From assembly GCA_025965475.1 (NCBI GenBank), contig JAOPWV010000168.1, forward strand, positions 1 through 56,456: a stretch of DNA of 56,456 nt. Direction: 5' to 3'. The translations under genes were made by a program, and so were the position numbers. The notes beneath the pieces are model-generated. The model saw nothing but the letters and a program-made list of their open reading frames with translations. It searched no databases and was not told the origin of the DNA. Shown here piece after piece: positions 9,293-16,924 of the stretch. How positions within the stretch are numbered: the first letter of the stretch is position 1; each line of letters begins with the position of its first letter. This DNA is from Frankiales bacterium (GTDB lineage: Bacteria > Actinomycetota > Actinomycetes > Mycobacteriales > SCTD01).

Positions 9293-9327
9293 CTGGGTGT
9301 TCCAGGAACCGGTGTTCCAGAGAGCCG

Positions 9328-9385
9328 GCCGGCCACCCGAAGCCCTTCCACGCAGTGGAAGGGGGCTGGACCCCGGGTGGCCGGC
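9328..9385 (+). terminator. Long stem-loop after the YaaH-type gene
   Basis: Nested inverted repeats: outer arms GCCGGCCACCCG (9328-9339) and CGGGTGGCCGGC (9374-9385), inner arms CCCTTCCAC (9343-9351) and GTGGAAGGG (9355-9363) with a 3-nt loop. The arms are perfect. The run of T afterwards is short, as usual for actinobacterial terminators. It separates the transporter from pobA. Confidence 0.75.
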
Positions 9386-9442
9386 GGGGTTCCCTTGTCG
9401 CCGGCCGGGCCGTTCCGCGCCGACGGGTGAAGGAGTCGGCGC

Positions 9443-10624
9443 GTGCGTACCCAGGTCGGCATCGTGGGGGCCGGTCCGGCCGGGCTCCTCCTGTCCCATC
9501 TGCTCGCCCGGCAGGGCATCGAGTCGGTGGTCCTGGAGAACCGGAGCCAGGAGTACGTCGAGGCGCGGGTGCGGGCCGGCGTCCTGGAGCACGACACGGT
9601 GCAGTTGCTCACCGACGTCGGGCTCGGCGACCGCCTGCACCGGGAGGGGCTGCGCCATGACGGCATCCACCTGCAGTGGCCCGGTACCCGCGCCCACATC
9701 GACTTCCCGGGACTGACCGGGGGCCGCTCGGTCTGGGTCTACGGGCAGACGGAGGTGGTCAAGGACCTGATCCGGGCCCGTCAGGCAGCCGGGCAGCAGC
9801 TGTTCTTCGACGTCAGCGGAACCGCCGTCTGCGACATCGACTCGGCGCAGCCCGCGATCCGGTTCGTCGACGCCGACGGGTCCGAACAGGTCGTCGCGTG
9901 CGATGTCATCGCGGGCTGCGACGGGTTCCACGGCGTGAGCCGGCCGCGGATCCCGGCCGCCGCCTCCCGCACCTGGGAGCGGCAGTACCCCTTCGCCTGG
10001 CTGGGTGTCCTTGCCCAGGTGGCGCCCTCGACCGACGAGCTGATCTACGCCTGGCATCCGCGTGGCTTCGCGATGCACAGCATGCGCTCCACGCGGGTCA
10101 GCCGGCTCTACCTGCAGGTGGACCCGGCAGAGGACATCGGCGCCTGGCCGGACGAGCGCATCTGGGACGAGCTCGACACACGCCTCGCGCTCGACGGCTG
10201 GACGCTGGGGCGGGGTCCGGTGCTGGAGAAGAGCATCACGCCGATGCGGAGCTTCGTGAGCGCGCCGATGCGGTTCGGCAACCTCTTCCTCGCCGGGGAC
10301 GCCGCGCACATCGTGCCGCCGACCGGGGCCAAGGGGCTGAACCTGGCGGTTGCCGACGTACGGCTGCTCGCCGAGGCGCTGACGGCGAAGTACCGCCGGG
10401 GCGACACGAACGGGCTGGACGGCTACAGCGACTCGGCGCTGCGGCGGGTCTGGCGCAAGACGCACTTCTCGTGGTGGATGACGTCGATGCTCCACACGAC
10501 GTCGGGAGACGAGTTCGAGCACCAGCTCCAGCTCTCCCAGCTGAAGTACGTGACGTCCTCGCCGGCCGCGGCGACCTCGCTCGCCGAGAACTACGTCGGC
10601 CTGCCGCTGGACGCAACCCGCTGA
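9443..10624 (+). CDS. pobA: 4-hydroxybenzoate 3-monooxygenase
   Basis: FAD enzyme that hydroxylates 4-hydroxybenzoate to protocatechuate with NAD(P)H and O2. The 393-aa product has the FAD fingerprint GIVGAGPAGLLL at residues 6-17, the PobA block RVRAGVLEHDTVQLL (about 42-56), YGQTEVVKDLI (about 99) and the second FAD motif FLAGDAAHIVPPTGAKGLNLA (about 283-303). Length and order match the family throughout. GTG 9443 is the start, with GAAGGAG upstream. Its position next to the phospho-activation genes suggests that 4-hydroxybenzoate, or its 3-hydroxylated product, lies downstream of that route. No pob-type regulator is immediately upstream; the IclR at 12234-13034 is the likely one. Confidence 0.93.
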   Translation: MRTQVGIVGAGPAGLLLSHLLARQGIESVVLENRSQEYVEARVRAGVLEHDTVQLLTDVGLGDRLHREGLRHDGIHLQWPGTRAHIDFPGLTGGRSVWVYGQTEVVKDLIRARQAAGQQLFFDVSGTAVCDIDSAQPAIRFVDADGSEQVVACDVIAGCDGFHGVSRPRIPAAASRTWERQYPFAWLGVLAQVAPSTDELIYAWHPRGFAMHSMRSTRVSRLYLQVDPAEDIGAWPDERIWDELDTRLALDGWTLGRGPVLEKSITPMRSFVSAPMRFGNLFLAGDAAHIVPPTGAKGLNLAVADVRLLAEALTAKYRRGDTNGLDGYSDSALRRVWRKTHFSWWMTSMLHTTSGDEFEHQLQLSQLKYVTSSPAAATSLAENYVGLPLDATR

Positions 10625-10637
10625 GGCGTCCCGCATA

Positions 10638-10653
10638 GGAGAACGGTTTCTCC
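10638..10653. promoter_or_regulatory. GGAGAA-N4-TTCTCC palindrome upstream of the Rieske oxygenase
   Basis: Perfect 6-bp arms GGAGAA (10638-10643) and TTCTCC (10648-10653) around CGGT, 14 bp after the pobA stop and about 100 bp before the Rieske gene start. The size and symmetry fit a regulator half-site pair. The neighbouring IclR protein is the obvious candidate; this is inference. Confidence 0.35.
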
Positions 10654-10749
10654 ACCGGAGATCGCCGCGCGTCTAGCGTCCGGAATGTTGCGGCCAGGTT
10701 CACGCCGTCGGGCGTGGGGCGCGAGGCCGCCGGGAGGAGTGCCCAGCGG

Positions 10750-12015
10750 ATGCTCACGGCGGAGAAGAACGAGAGGCTCACCCGGGTCGGACCGGGCACT
10801 CCCATGGGGACGCTGTTGCGCCGGTACTGGTGGCCGATCGCCCCCAGCGCGATGGTCGGACTCCAACCGGTAACGCGCCGGCTGCTCGGCGAGGACCTCG
10901 TGCTGTTCCGGGACGGGGAGGGGCGCCTCGGCCTGCTCGCCGAGCAGTGTCCGCACCGCCGGGCGTCCCTCTCGCTGGGCTGCATCGAGCGCGAGGGCCT
11001 GCGCTGCGGCTACCACGGCTGGATGTTCGACACGACCGGCCAGTGCATCGAGCAGCCCGGCGAACCGGTGGAGAGCGAGTTCAAGGACCGCATCCGTACG
11101 ACGGCCTACCGCGTCCAGGAACTCGGCGGCCTGGTGTTCGCCTACCTCGGGCCGGACACGTCCGAGCAGCCGGCGCCGCTGCTGCCGCGCTACGACCTGT
11201 TCGTCTGGGACGACGTCTGGCGCGACATCGGGCACGCTGTTGTGCCCTGCAACTTCCTGCAGATCATGGAGAACTCCGTCGACCCGCACCACGTGGAGTG
11301 GCTGCACGGCCGGTACGGCTCCTTCCTCAAGGAGCTGGCCGGCGAGCAGGAGTTCGAGGTCCTGCGCAAGAAGCACGTGAAGGTCGCGTTCGAGGTGTTC
11401 GAGCACGGCATCCTCAAACGCCGCATGCTCGAAGGCCAGACCGAGGAGGACGAGGACTGGAAGACCGGCCACCCGCTGGTGTTCCCGGGGATGCTGCGGA
11501 TCGGCGGGGGCGGGCTGTCCTTCTTCCAGATCCGCGTGCCCATCGACGACGAGAACACCTGGCACGTCTGGTACCAGACCTACCGGCCCGAGGGTGGACA
11601 GGTGCCGCCGCAGGCCGAGATCCCGGTCTACGAGGTGCCGTTGAAGGACGGGAACGGCGACTGGATCCGCGACTACGTCGACGGCCAGGACGTCACCGCC
11701 TGGGTGACCCAGGGGCGGATCGCGGACCGGACGCAGGAGCACCTCGGCACGTCCGACCTCGGCGTCATGGTGCTGCGGCGGCTGTTCCAGGAGCAGATGG
11801 ACCTCGTCGAGGACGGGCTCGACCCGATCTGCACGTACCGCGACCCGGCGAGGAACGTCTGCATCGACCTGCCGCAGGAGAAGGAGAAGTTCGGCGGCGG
11901 CCAGGCCTTCCGGCGGGAGTTCCTGCCTCATGGTCAGACCCGCTACAGCCCCATCGTGGACGAGGTGGCCGGCCTGTTCGGGGACCCGACGCTCGTGGAA
12001 CTCGCGGCGCGCTGA
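10750..12015 (+). CDS. Rieske [2Fe-2S] aromatic oxygenase, phthalate-dioxygenase-type alpha subunit
   Basis: Terminal oxygenase of 421 aa. The Rieske cluster motif is CPHRRASLSLGC followed by CGYHGW (about residues 60-85). The mononuclear iron site is in the segment NFLQIMENSVDPHHVEWLH (about 165-183), giving the bridging Asp and the two His ligands, and a later acidic ligand region. It belongs to the alpha-only class (phthalate 4,5-dioxygenase, vanillate and toluenesulfonate oxygenases), which works with a reductase like that at 15986-16924. ATG 10750 is chosen, with GGGAGGAG upstream; an earlier frame start at 10714 lacks homology. Its stop overlaps the next start (TGATG). No beta subunit gene is present, as expected for this class. 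Confidence 0.9.
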   Translation: MLTAEKNERLTRVGPGTPMGTLLRRYWWPIAPSAMVGLQPVTRRLLGEDLVLFRDGEGRLGLLAEQCPHRRASLSLGCIEREGLRCGYHGWMFDTTGQCIEQPGEPVESEFKDRIRTTAYRVQELGGLVFAYLGPDTSEQPAPLLPRYDLFVWDDVWRDIGHAVVPCNFLQIMENSVDPHHVEWLHGRYGSFLKELAGEQEFEVLRKKHVKVAFEVFEHGILKRRMLEGQTEEDEDWKTGHPLVFPGMLRIGGGGLSFFQIRVPIDDENTWHVWYQTYRPEGGQVPPQAEIPVYEVPLKDGNGDWIRDYVDGQDVTAWVTQGRIADRTQEHLGTSDLGVMVLRRLFQEQMDLVEDGLDPICTYRDPARNVCIDLPQEKEKFGGGQAFRREFLPHGQTRYSPIVDEVAGLFGDPTLVELAAR

Positions 12016-12221
12016 TGACCGCGGTCGGCCGCGGGGTGGCGGCCGGGGTGCGCGCGCGGTTCTGCCCGCTGTGCGGCGCCGACCTCGACCAACCGCGCGG
12101 GTTCTGCCACGAGTACTGGGCCGGGACGGATCGGCGCTTCCTGCTCTGGTGCCCCGACTGCGGCGGTACGACGTTGGCGACGATCCCCGCCCGGCTGACG
12201 TCGTACGAGCCGGAGCACTGA
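12015..12221 (+). CDS. Small zinc-ribbon protein coupled to the Rieske oxygenase
   Basis: 68-aa protein whose ATG shares its A with the TGA of the Rieske gene (TGATG), so it should be made in step with the oxygenase. It has two Cys pairs, CPLC (about residue 18) and CPDC (about 46), spaced like a rubredoxin-type or zinc-ribbon fold, and a conserved-looking patch of aromatic residues between them (GFCHEYWAG). There is no known family I can name. It might be a maturation factor, a small electron carrier (rubredoxin-like, although the usual CxxCG spacing is only partly met) or a subunit. Function unassigned. Confidence 0.65.
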   Translation: MTAVGRGVAAGVRARFCPLCGADLDQPRGFCHEYWAGTDRRFLLWCPDCGGTTLATIPARLTSYEPEH

Positions 12222-12233
12222 GCCCGGCGTCGG

Positions 12234-13034
12234 CTACTGCCGGCTGTAGCCGAGTCTCCGGGAGACCACGGCGGCCGCCTCGGTGACGATGCCTGCGAGA
12301 GCCGGCACCGTGGACGGGGCCAGGCGGACGGTCGGCCCGACGAGGGAGATCGCCGCGAGCGCGCCGCCGTCCGAGGTACGGATCGCGGCGGCGACGCTCG
12401 TCACGCCGTCCTCCGATTCGCCGAGGTTGACGCCGTAGCCCTGCGTCCGGACGCGGACGACCTCCCTGCGGAGCGCGGGCAGGTCGCGGATCGTGCGCTG
12501 GGTGCGCACCGGCAGCTCCCAGTCGGCGAGCAGGTCGTCGACGGCGTCGTCGGCCAGCTCGGCGAGCAGCACCTTGCCGGTGGAGGTGCAGTGCACCCAG
12601 TTGCGGTGGCCGACCCGGCGGAAGATCTGCAGGGCGTGCAGCGACTCGAGGCGCTCGACGTACACGACCTCGCGACCGTCCCGCACGGCGATCTGCACCG
12701 ATTCGCGGGTCTTCTGCCGTAGCGACTCGAGCACCGGCATGGCCGCCTCGTGCAGCTGCTTGTGTATCGGTACCGCGGTGCCGAGGTCGTACAGGCTCAG
12801 GCCCAGCCGGTACTGGCCGGTCTCGGCGTTCTGCTCGAGGAACCGCTCACCGACGAGGGTCGACGCGAGCCGGTGCACGGTGCTCTTGCCCAGCCCCAGC
12901 CGCCGGGCGAGCTCCGAGATCCCGAGCTCGGTCGGCCCTCCGCGGAACTCCTTGAGCAGGCGCGCGGCGTTGGTGACCGAGCCCAGTGGAGGGGTGCCCG
13001 ACGCTCTCGGGCGACGGGGGCCCGGGGTCGGCAT
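12234..13034 (-). CDS. IclR-family transcriptional regulator
   Basis: 266-aa regulator. The N-terminal winged helix (about residues 20-85) includes LGISELARRLGLGKSTVHRLASTLV, and the C-terminal effector domain (about 95-265) includes VQIAVRDGREVVYVERLES and the usual small-molecule pocket region with TSTGKVLLAEL. It is divergent from the phosphotransferase operon (121-bp gap) and convergent with the Rieske/zinc-ribbon pair, so it most likely controls one or both. IclR proteins in aromatic clusters usually bind an intermediate. The start at 13034 places the HTH at the usual distance; an upstream start at 13169 would invade the next gene. Confidence 0.9.
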   Translation of the reverse strand: MPTPGPRRPRASGTPPLGSVTNAARLLKEFRGGPTELGISELARRLGLGKSTVHRLASTLVGERFLEQNAETGQYRLGLSLYDLGTAVPIHKQLHEAAMPVLESLRQKTRESVQIAVRDGREVVYVERLESLHALQIFRRVGHRNWVHCTSTGKVLLAELADDAVDDLLADWELPVRTQRTIRDLPALRREVVRVRTQGYGVNLGESEDGVTSVAAAIRTSDGGALAAISLVGPTVRLAPSTVPALAGIVTEAAAVVSRRLGYSRQ

Positions 13035-13078
13035 GCCGTGACGGTACCCGGGGACCGTCCCGCATGGGGGAACGCATG

Positions 13079-13106
13079 CTTGTGGGGGGACGGGCCGCCC
13101 CACAAG
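13079..13106. promoter_or_regulatory. Candidate IclR operator between iclR and the phosphotransferase operon
   Basis: Perfect 9-bp inverted repeat CTTGTGGGG (13079-13087) / CCCCACAAG (13098-13106), centre spacing 10 bp, located in the 121-bp divergent intergenic region. The placement 50 bp ahead of the operon start and 45 bp ahead of the regulator start suits autoregulation plus control of the operon. Seen directly; protein assignment is inferred. Confidence 0.5.
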
Positions 13107-13155
13107 GTGCTCGCAACGGCGGCGCAATGGTGCGGCGCTTCTCCTTGGAGGACAC

Positions 13156-14934
13156 ATGGCCACGGTCATCCCGGTGGACGACTACGTCACCGACGAGTGG
13201 TATCCCGGCTTCCGGCCGGCCTTCGACCACGCGCCGTTCGTGATCGAGCCGTTCCGGACCTTCTCCAAGGCTGACGAGGAGCGCTTCTGGTTCCTGGACT
13301 TCCACTGGCCGCGTGGCCTCACCCCCCTCGGGCTCATCTGGAACGAGGACGGCTACGGCTGGGGCACCCAGCTGGCCGCCGAGAACATGCCCCTGCCTCC
13401 CGGCCGCGGCATCACCCAGCGCATCGCCGGCACCCACACCTACGCGGCGGCCATCGCGGTCGAGACCGAGGCCGAGATGGGTCTGCGCGCCGCGCGACTC
13501 ACCGGCTACCTGCCCGACTTCCTCAACCGCTTCGACGAGATCTGGGCCGAGCGGGTCGCCGAGGTGGACCGCTCCTGGCAGTTCTTCCGGGCCGTCGACT
13601 GGTCGGTGCCGGACCTGCCGGCGCTGGGCCAGCTCGCCCGGCAGGCCCGCGCGTTCCACAAGCGGGCCTTCGAGATCCACTTCGAGGTGATGTACCCGCT
13701 GCTCGCGAACTACCTGGGCTTCTACGGGGTCTGCGTCGAGTTGGGCGTCGACACCACGCAGATCGGCAAGTTCCTCCAGGGCTACGACACCAAGATCATG
13801 GAGACCGACCGTGAGCTCGGCCGCCTGACGAAGGAGGCCCGGGACCACGGGCTCGGCGAGCTGTTCGCGGTGACCGAGGCCACCCTGCTCTGGAGCACCC
13901 TGGAGGCCGACCCGGCCGCGAGCGCCTTCGTCGCAAGCTTTCGCGACTTCCTCGACGTGTACGGCTACCGCACGGAGGGCTCCTGCGACATCGCCCTGCC
14001 GAGCTGGATCGAGGACCCGACGCCCGCCCTCGGCATGATCAAGACCTTCCTGCAGAAGGAGGAGGACCACGACTTCTCCGTCGCCCTGACCGCCGCCAGG
14101 CAGGAGCGGGCGGACGCCATCGCCGCCGCCCGGTCCGGGCTCACCACGGAGGAGCAGGCCGTCTTCGACGCCGGCCTCGCCTCGTGCCAGGCCGCGAACT
14201 TCCCGTGGTGGCAGGACGACCACAACTACTACATCGACCTGCGGGTCTCGCTGCCGATGCGCTGGGCCTGCCTGGAGATCGCGAAGCGGATCGGCGCCGA
14301 GCGGCCGGACGACACCATCTTCCTGTTCTGGCCGGAGCTGATGGACGTGGCGGACGGCGTCCGTCCCTACGACGAGGAGCTGCGGGAGCTGGTCGTGCGG
14401 CGCCGCGCGTACTTCGACCACTGGCTGGCCAAGCGGCCCACCATGCCGAAGGTCCTCGGCACCATCCCCGAGGCGGTCGACGACCCGATCCTCATCGAGA
14501 TCTTCGGTCTCAACTCGCACTTCCTCAACGCAGTCAAGGCGGCCGGCTCCGGCGCCGAGATCAAGACCCTGACCGGCGTGGCCGCCGCGAAGGGCAAGGC
14601 GCGGGGCATCGCGCGCGTGCTGAACAATGCAGACGAACTGCATCGGATCCAGCCCGGGGAGGTGCTCGTGTGCGAGTCCACGTCGCCCAACTGGACGCCG
14701 GCGTTCGCCAAGATCGCGGCCTGCGTCTGCGACGGCGGCGGCACGCTGTCGCACGCCGCCATCGTCGGCCGCGAGTACGGCGTGCCCACGGTCACCGCGG
14801 TCGGCCTGGCGACGATGGTGATCAAGGACGGTGACGAGGTCGAGGTGGATGGGACGGCCGGCGTGGTCACGGTGCTGAAGGCGACGACGGCGGAGGTGCC
14901 ACACCAGAGTCCGCCCGTTCCCGTGGCGACATGA
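13156..14934 (+). CDS. Phosphohistidine subunit of a phenylphosphate-synthase-like dikinase (PpsA/CreH-HpeH type)
   Basis: 592-aa protein whose C terminus is the swivelling phosphohistidine domain of PEP-utilising enzymes: GGGTLSHAAIVGREYGVPTV with the carrier His at residue 533 (codon 14752-14754). The N-terminal 450 residues are the substrate-binding part found in phenylphosphate synthase alpha (PpsA, about 70 kDa), which transfers phosphate to a phenol. The next, overlapping gene supplies the separate ATP-binding subunit, so the enzyme is split exactly like PpsAB of Thauera, CreHI of Corynebacterium and HpeHI of Rhodococcus. GGAGG lies just before ATG 13156. First gene of a four-gene operon. 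Which protein binds phenol is known for the family; the actual phenol here is not known. Confidence 0.8.
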   Translation: MATVIPVDDYVTDEWYPGFRPAFDHAPFVIEPFRTFSKADEERFWFLDFHWPRGLTPLGLIWNEDGYGWGTQLAAENMPLPPGRGITQRIAGTHTYAAAIAVETEAEMGLRAARLTGYLPDFLNRFDEIWAERVAEVDRSWQFFRAVDWSVPDLPALGQLARQARAFHKRAFEIHFEVMYPLLANYLGFYGVCVELGVDTTQIGKFLQGYDTKIMETDRELGRLTKEARDHGLGELFAVTEATLLWSTLEADPAASAFVASFRDFLDVYGYRTEGSCDIALPSWIEDPTPALGMIKTFLQKEEDHDFSVALTAARQERADAIAAARSGLTTEEQAVFDAGLASCQAANFPWWQDDHNYYIDLRVSLPMRWACLEIAKRIGAERPDDTIFLFWPELMDVADGVRPYDEELRELVVRRRAYFDHWLAKRPTMPKVLGTIPEAVDDPILIEIFGLNSHFLNAVKAAGSGAEIKTLTGVAAAKGKARGIARVLNNADELHRIQPGEVLVCESTSPNWTPAFAKIAACVCDGGGTLSHAAIVGREYGVPTVTAVGLATMVIKDGDEVEVDGTAGVVTVLKATTAEVPHQSPPVPVAT

Positions 14935-15989
14935 CCGATCTGATCGCCTGGATGGACCAGGTCGCCCCGGACGCCGCGCTCGCGGTGGCCGGGCCGAAGA
15001 TGGGCCGGCTCGCCGAGCTCGGGCAGGCCGGGGTCCGGGTGCCCTACTCCTTCGCGGTCACCGTCGACGCCTTCCGCGCGCACTGCGACGAGCACGGGCT
15101 GGCCCAGAAGGCCGACGACATCCTGTCGGCGGTGGACGCGGCCGACAGCGCAGCCGTGGAAGCCGCGGCGCTGCGGGTGCAGGACGTCTTCCTCGCGGCG
15201 CCGCTGTCGGAAGCGCTCCGGCGCGGCATCGTCGAGGCGTACGACGAGCTGTCCGACCGCTGCGTCGACCTGAACGCCCCGGTCGCGGTGCGGTCCTCGG
15301 CGACGGGCGAGGACAGCGGTGCGGCCAGCTTCGCCGGAGCATTCGACACCTACCTCGGTGTCTCCGGACCGGACCGGGTCGTGGACGCCGTACGACGTTG
15401 CTGGGCGAGCCTGTTCACCCCCCGGGCCACCGCCTACCGCCTGCAGCAAGGGATCGACCATCGCGCCATGCCGATGGCCGTCGGGGTGGTGGAGCTCGTG
15501 CACGCCCGCTCTTCCGGGGTCGCGTTCTCGATCCACCCGGTGACCGGCAAGCGGGACCGACTGGTGATCGAGGCCAACTGGGGCTGGGGCGAGGCCGTCG
15601 TGCAGGGTCTGGTGACGCCCGACCACGTGGAGGTCGGCAAGGCGGACCGGCGGGTGCTGCGCTACGACGTGGCCGACAAGCGGGTCGTCTCCGCCTTCGA
15701 CTACGCGGTGGGGGCGGTCACGGAGGTGGCCATGCCGGAGCGGCTGCGGGAGCGGCAGGTGCTCGACGACGACGAGGTCGCCCAGGTCGTGGCGGCGGTG
15801 CTGCGGATCGAGGAGCACTACGGCTACCCCGTCGACGTCGAGTGGGTCGTCGACCGGCACCGGCGCTCGGGCGAAGCGGTCAGCATCGTGCAGACCCGCC
15901 CGGTCACGGTGGTCGCGGCTCCCGAACCGCCCAAGGTCTGGGACCCGACGGCGTTCGCGGCGAAGTACGCCCACGGCGGCGGCCGGTGA
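14931..15989 (+). CDS. ATP-binding (PEP synthase N-domain) subunit of the phenylphosphate-synthase-like enzyme
   Basis: 352-aa ATP-grasp protein with the pyruvate-phosphate-dikinase N-terminal fold. It has VRSSATGEDSGAASFAGAFDT (about residues 121-141, the nucleotide/phosphoryl region of PEP synthase) and ends with VQTRPVTV, the typical end of this domain. Its role is to use ATP to charge the His of the partner protein. The size fits PpsB (about 40 kDa). It lacks both the swivelling and the PEP-binding domains, so it cannot act as PEP synthase or rifampicin phosphotransferase alone. ATG 14931 overlaps the preceding stop by ATGA. No PpsC-like CBS subunit is seen in the window. Confidence 0.82.
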   Translation: MTDLIAWMDQVAPDAALAVAGPKMGRLAELGQAGVRVPYSFAVTVDAFRAHCDEHGLAQKADDILSAVDAADSAAVEAAALRVQDVFLAAPLSEALRRGIVEAYDELSDRCVDLNAPVAVRSSATGEDSGAASFAGAFDTYLGVSGPDRVVDAVRRCWASLFTPRATAYRLQQGIDHRAMPMAVGVVELVHARSSGVAFSIHPVTGKRDRLVIEANWGWGEAVVQGLVTPDHVEVGKADRRVLRYDVADKRVVSAFDYAVGAVTEVAMPERLRERQVLDDDEVAQVVAAVLRIEEHYGYPVDVEWVVDRHRRSGEAVSIVQTRPVTVVAAPEPPKVWDPTAFAAKYAHGGGR

Positions 15990-16924
15990 GCACGCCCCTG
16001 GAACTGCTCGTCAGGCAGATCCGCTGGGAGTCCGAGGGTGTGGTCTCGCTGGTCCTGGAGGACCGGGCTGGTGCCGAGCTGCCCCCGTGGTCTCCCGGTG
16101 CGCACATCGACGTCGAGCTGCAGCCCGGGCTGGTACGGCACTACTCCCTGCTGGGCTCGCCGCGGGACAAGGGGGAGTACCGCATCGCGGTGCTCGCCGA
16201 GCCGGCCGGACGCGGCGGCTCGCGCTACGTGCACGAGAGCCTGCGGCCGGGTCACGTCGTGGCGGTGCGCGGTCCGCGGAACCACTTCGCCCTCGAGGAC
16301 GCGCCGGCGTACACGTTCATCGCCGGTGGCATCGGCATCACGCCCATCCTCCCGATGCTGCAGGCCGCGGAGGAGCGGGGCCGCCCCTGGCGCCTGCTGT
16401 ACGGCGGGCGGAGCCGCCGCAGCATGGCCTTCCTCGCGCTGCTGGAGAGGTACGGCCCGCGGGTCGACGTCGTCCCGCAGGACGAGCTTGGGCTCCTCGA
16501 CCTCGACACTGCACTGGGTGACCTGGGTGACGGCGAGCAGGTGTACTGCTGCGGGCCGGAGCCGCTGCTCGCGGCGGTGGAGGCCGGATGCGCGCCGCTC
16601 GGCGACGTGCTCCGCGTCGAGCGGTTCGCTGCACCTGAGTCGACCGCGCCGGTAACCGCCGGTGCCGTGGAGGTCGAGCTCGCCCGGGCAGGGCGGACGT
16701 TCACCGTCGCGCCGGACGAGTCCATCCTCGACCGTGTCCTCGCCCAGGGCGTCGACGTGCCCAACGACTGCCGCGAGGGGATCTGCGGCAGCTGTGAGAC
16801 CACTGTCCTGCAGGGGACTCCCGAGCATCACGACTACGTGCTCACCGCGAAGGAACGGCAGGCCGGGCGGTCGATGATGCTCTGCGTCTCCAGGGCCTGC
16901 GACCGGCTGGTACTGGACCTGTGA
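15986..16924 (+). CDS. Phthalate-dioxygenase-type [2Fe-2S] flavin reductase
   Basis: 312-aa electron-transfer protein: flavin-binding barrel first (about 1-105, with HYSLLGSP), NAD-binding domain (about 106-215, FIAGGIGITPILPML and YCCGPEPLL), and a plant-type [2Fe-2S] domain at the C terminus (CREGICGSC followed about 30 residues later by LC). This order is that of VanB, TsaB and phthalate dioxygenase reductase, which feed alpha-only Rieske oxygenases. The Rieske gene at 10750-12015 is the natural partner, although it lies on the other side of the IclR gene. GTG 15986 overlaps the previous stop (GTGA). Confidence 0.9.
   Translation: MSTPLELLVRQIRWESEGVVSLVLEDRAGAELPPWSPGAHIDVELQPGLVRHYSLLGSPRDKGEYRIAVLAEPAGRGGSRYVHESLRPGHVVAVRGPRNHFALEDAPAYTFIAGGIGITPILPMLQAAEERGRPWRLLYGGRSRRSMAFLALLERYGPRVDVVPQDELGLLDLDTALGDLGDGEQVYCCGPEPLLAAVEAGCAPLGDVLRVERFAAPESTAPVTAGAVEVELARAGRTFTVAPDESILDRVLAQGVDVPNDCREGICGSCETTVLQGTPEHHDYVLTAKERQAGRSMMLCVSRACDRLVLDL

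Noticed and set aside
8636-10636. A 666-codon minus-strand frame opposite the YaaH-type gene and pobA
   Set aside because: Both plus-strand genes are unambiguous; the minus frame is repetitive shadow sequence and crosses a strong terminator.
12847-14904. A 685-codon minus-strand frame opposite the phosphohistidine subunit gene
   Set aside because: It covers the same DNA as a protein with a complete PEP-utiliser domain and shows no family motif.
14931-15989. Rifampicin phosphotransferase or PEP synthase
   Set aside because: Those enzymes carry ATP, swivelling and substrate domains in one chain. Here they are split over two genes in the phenylphosphate-synthase manner.
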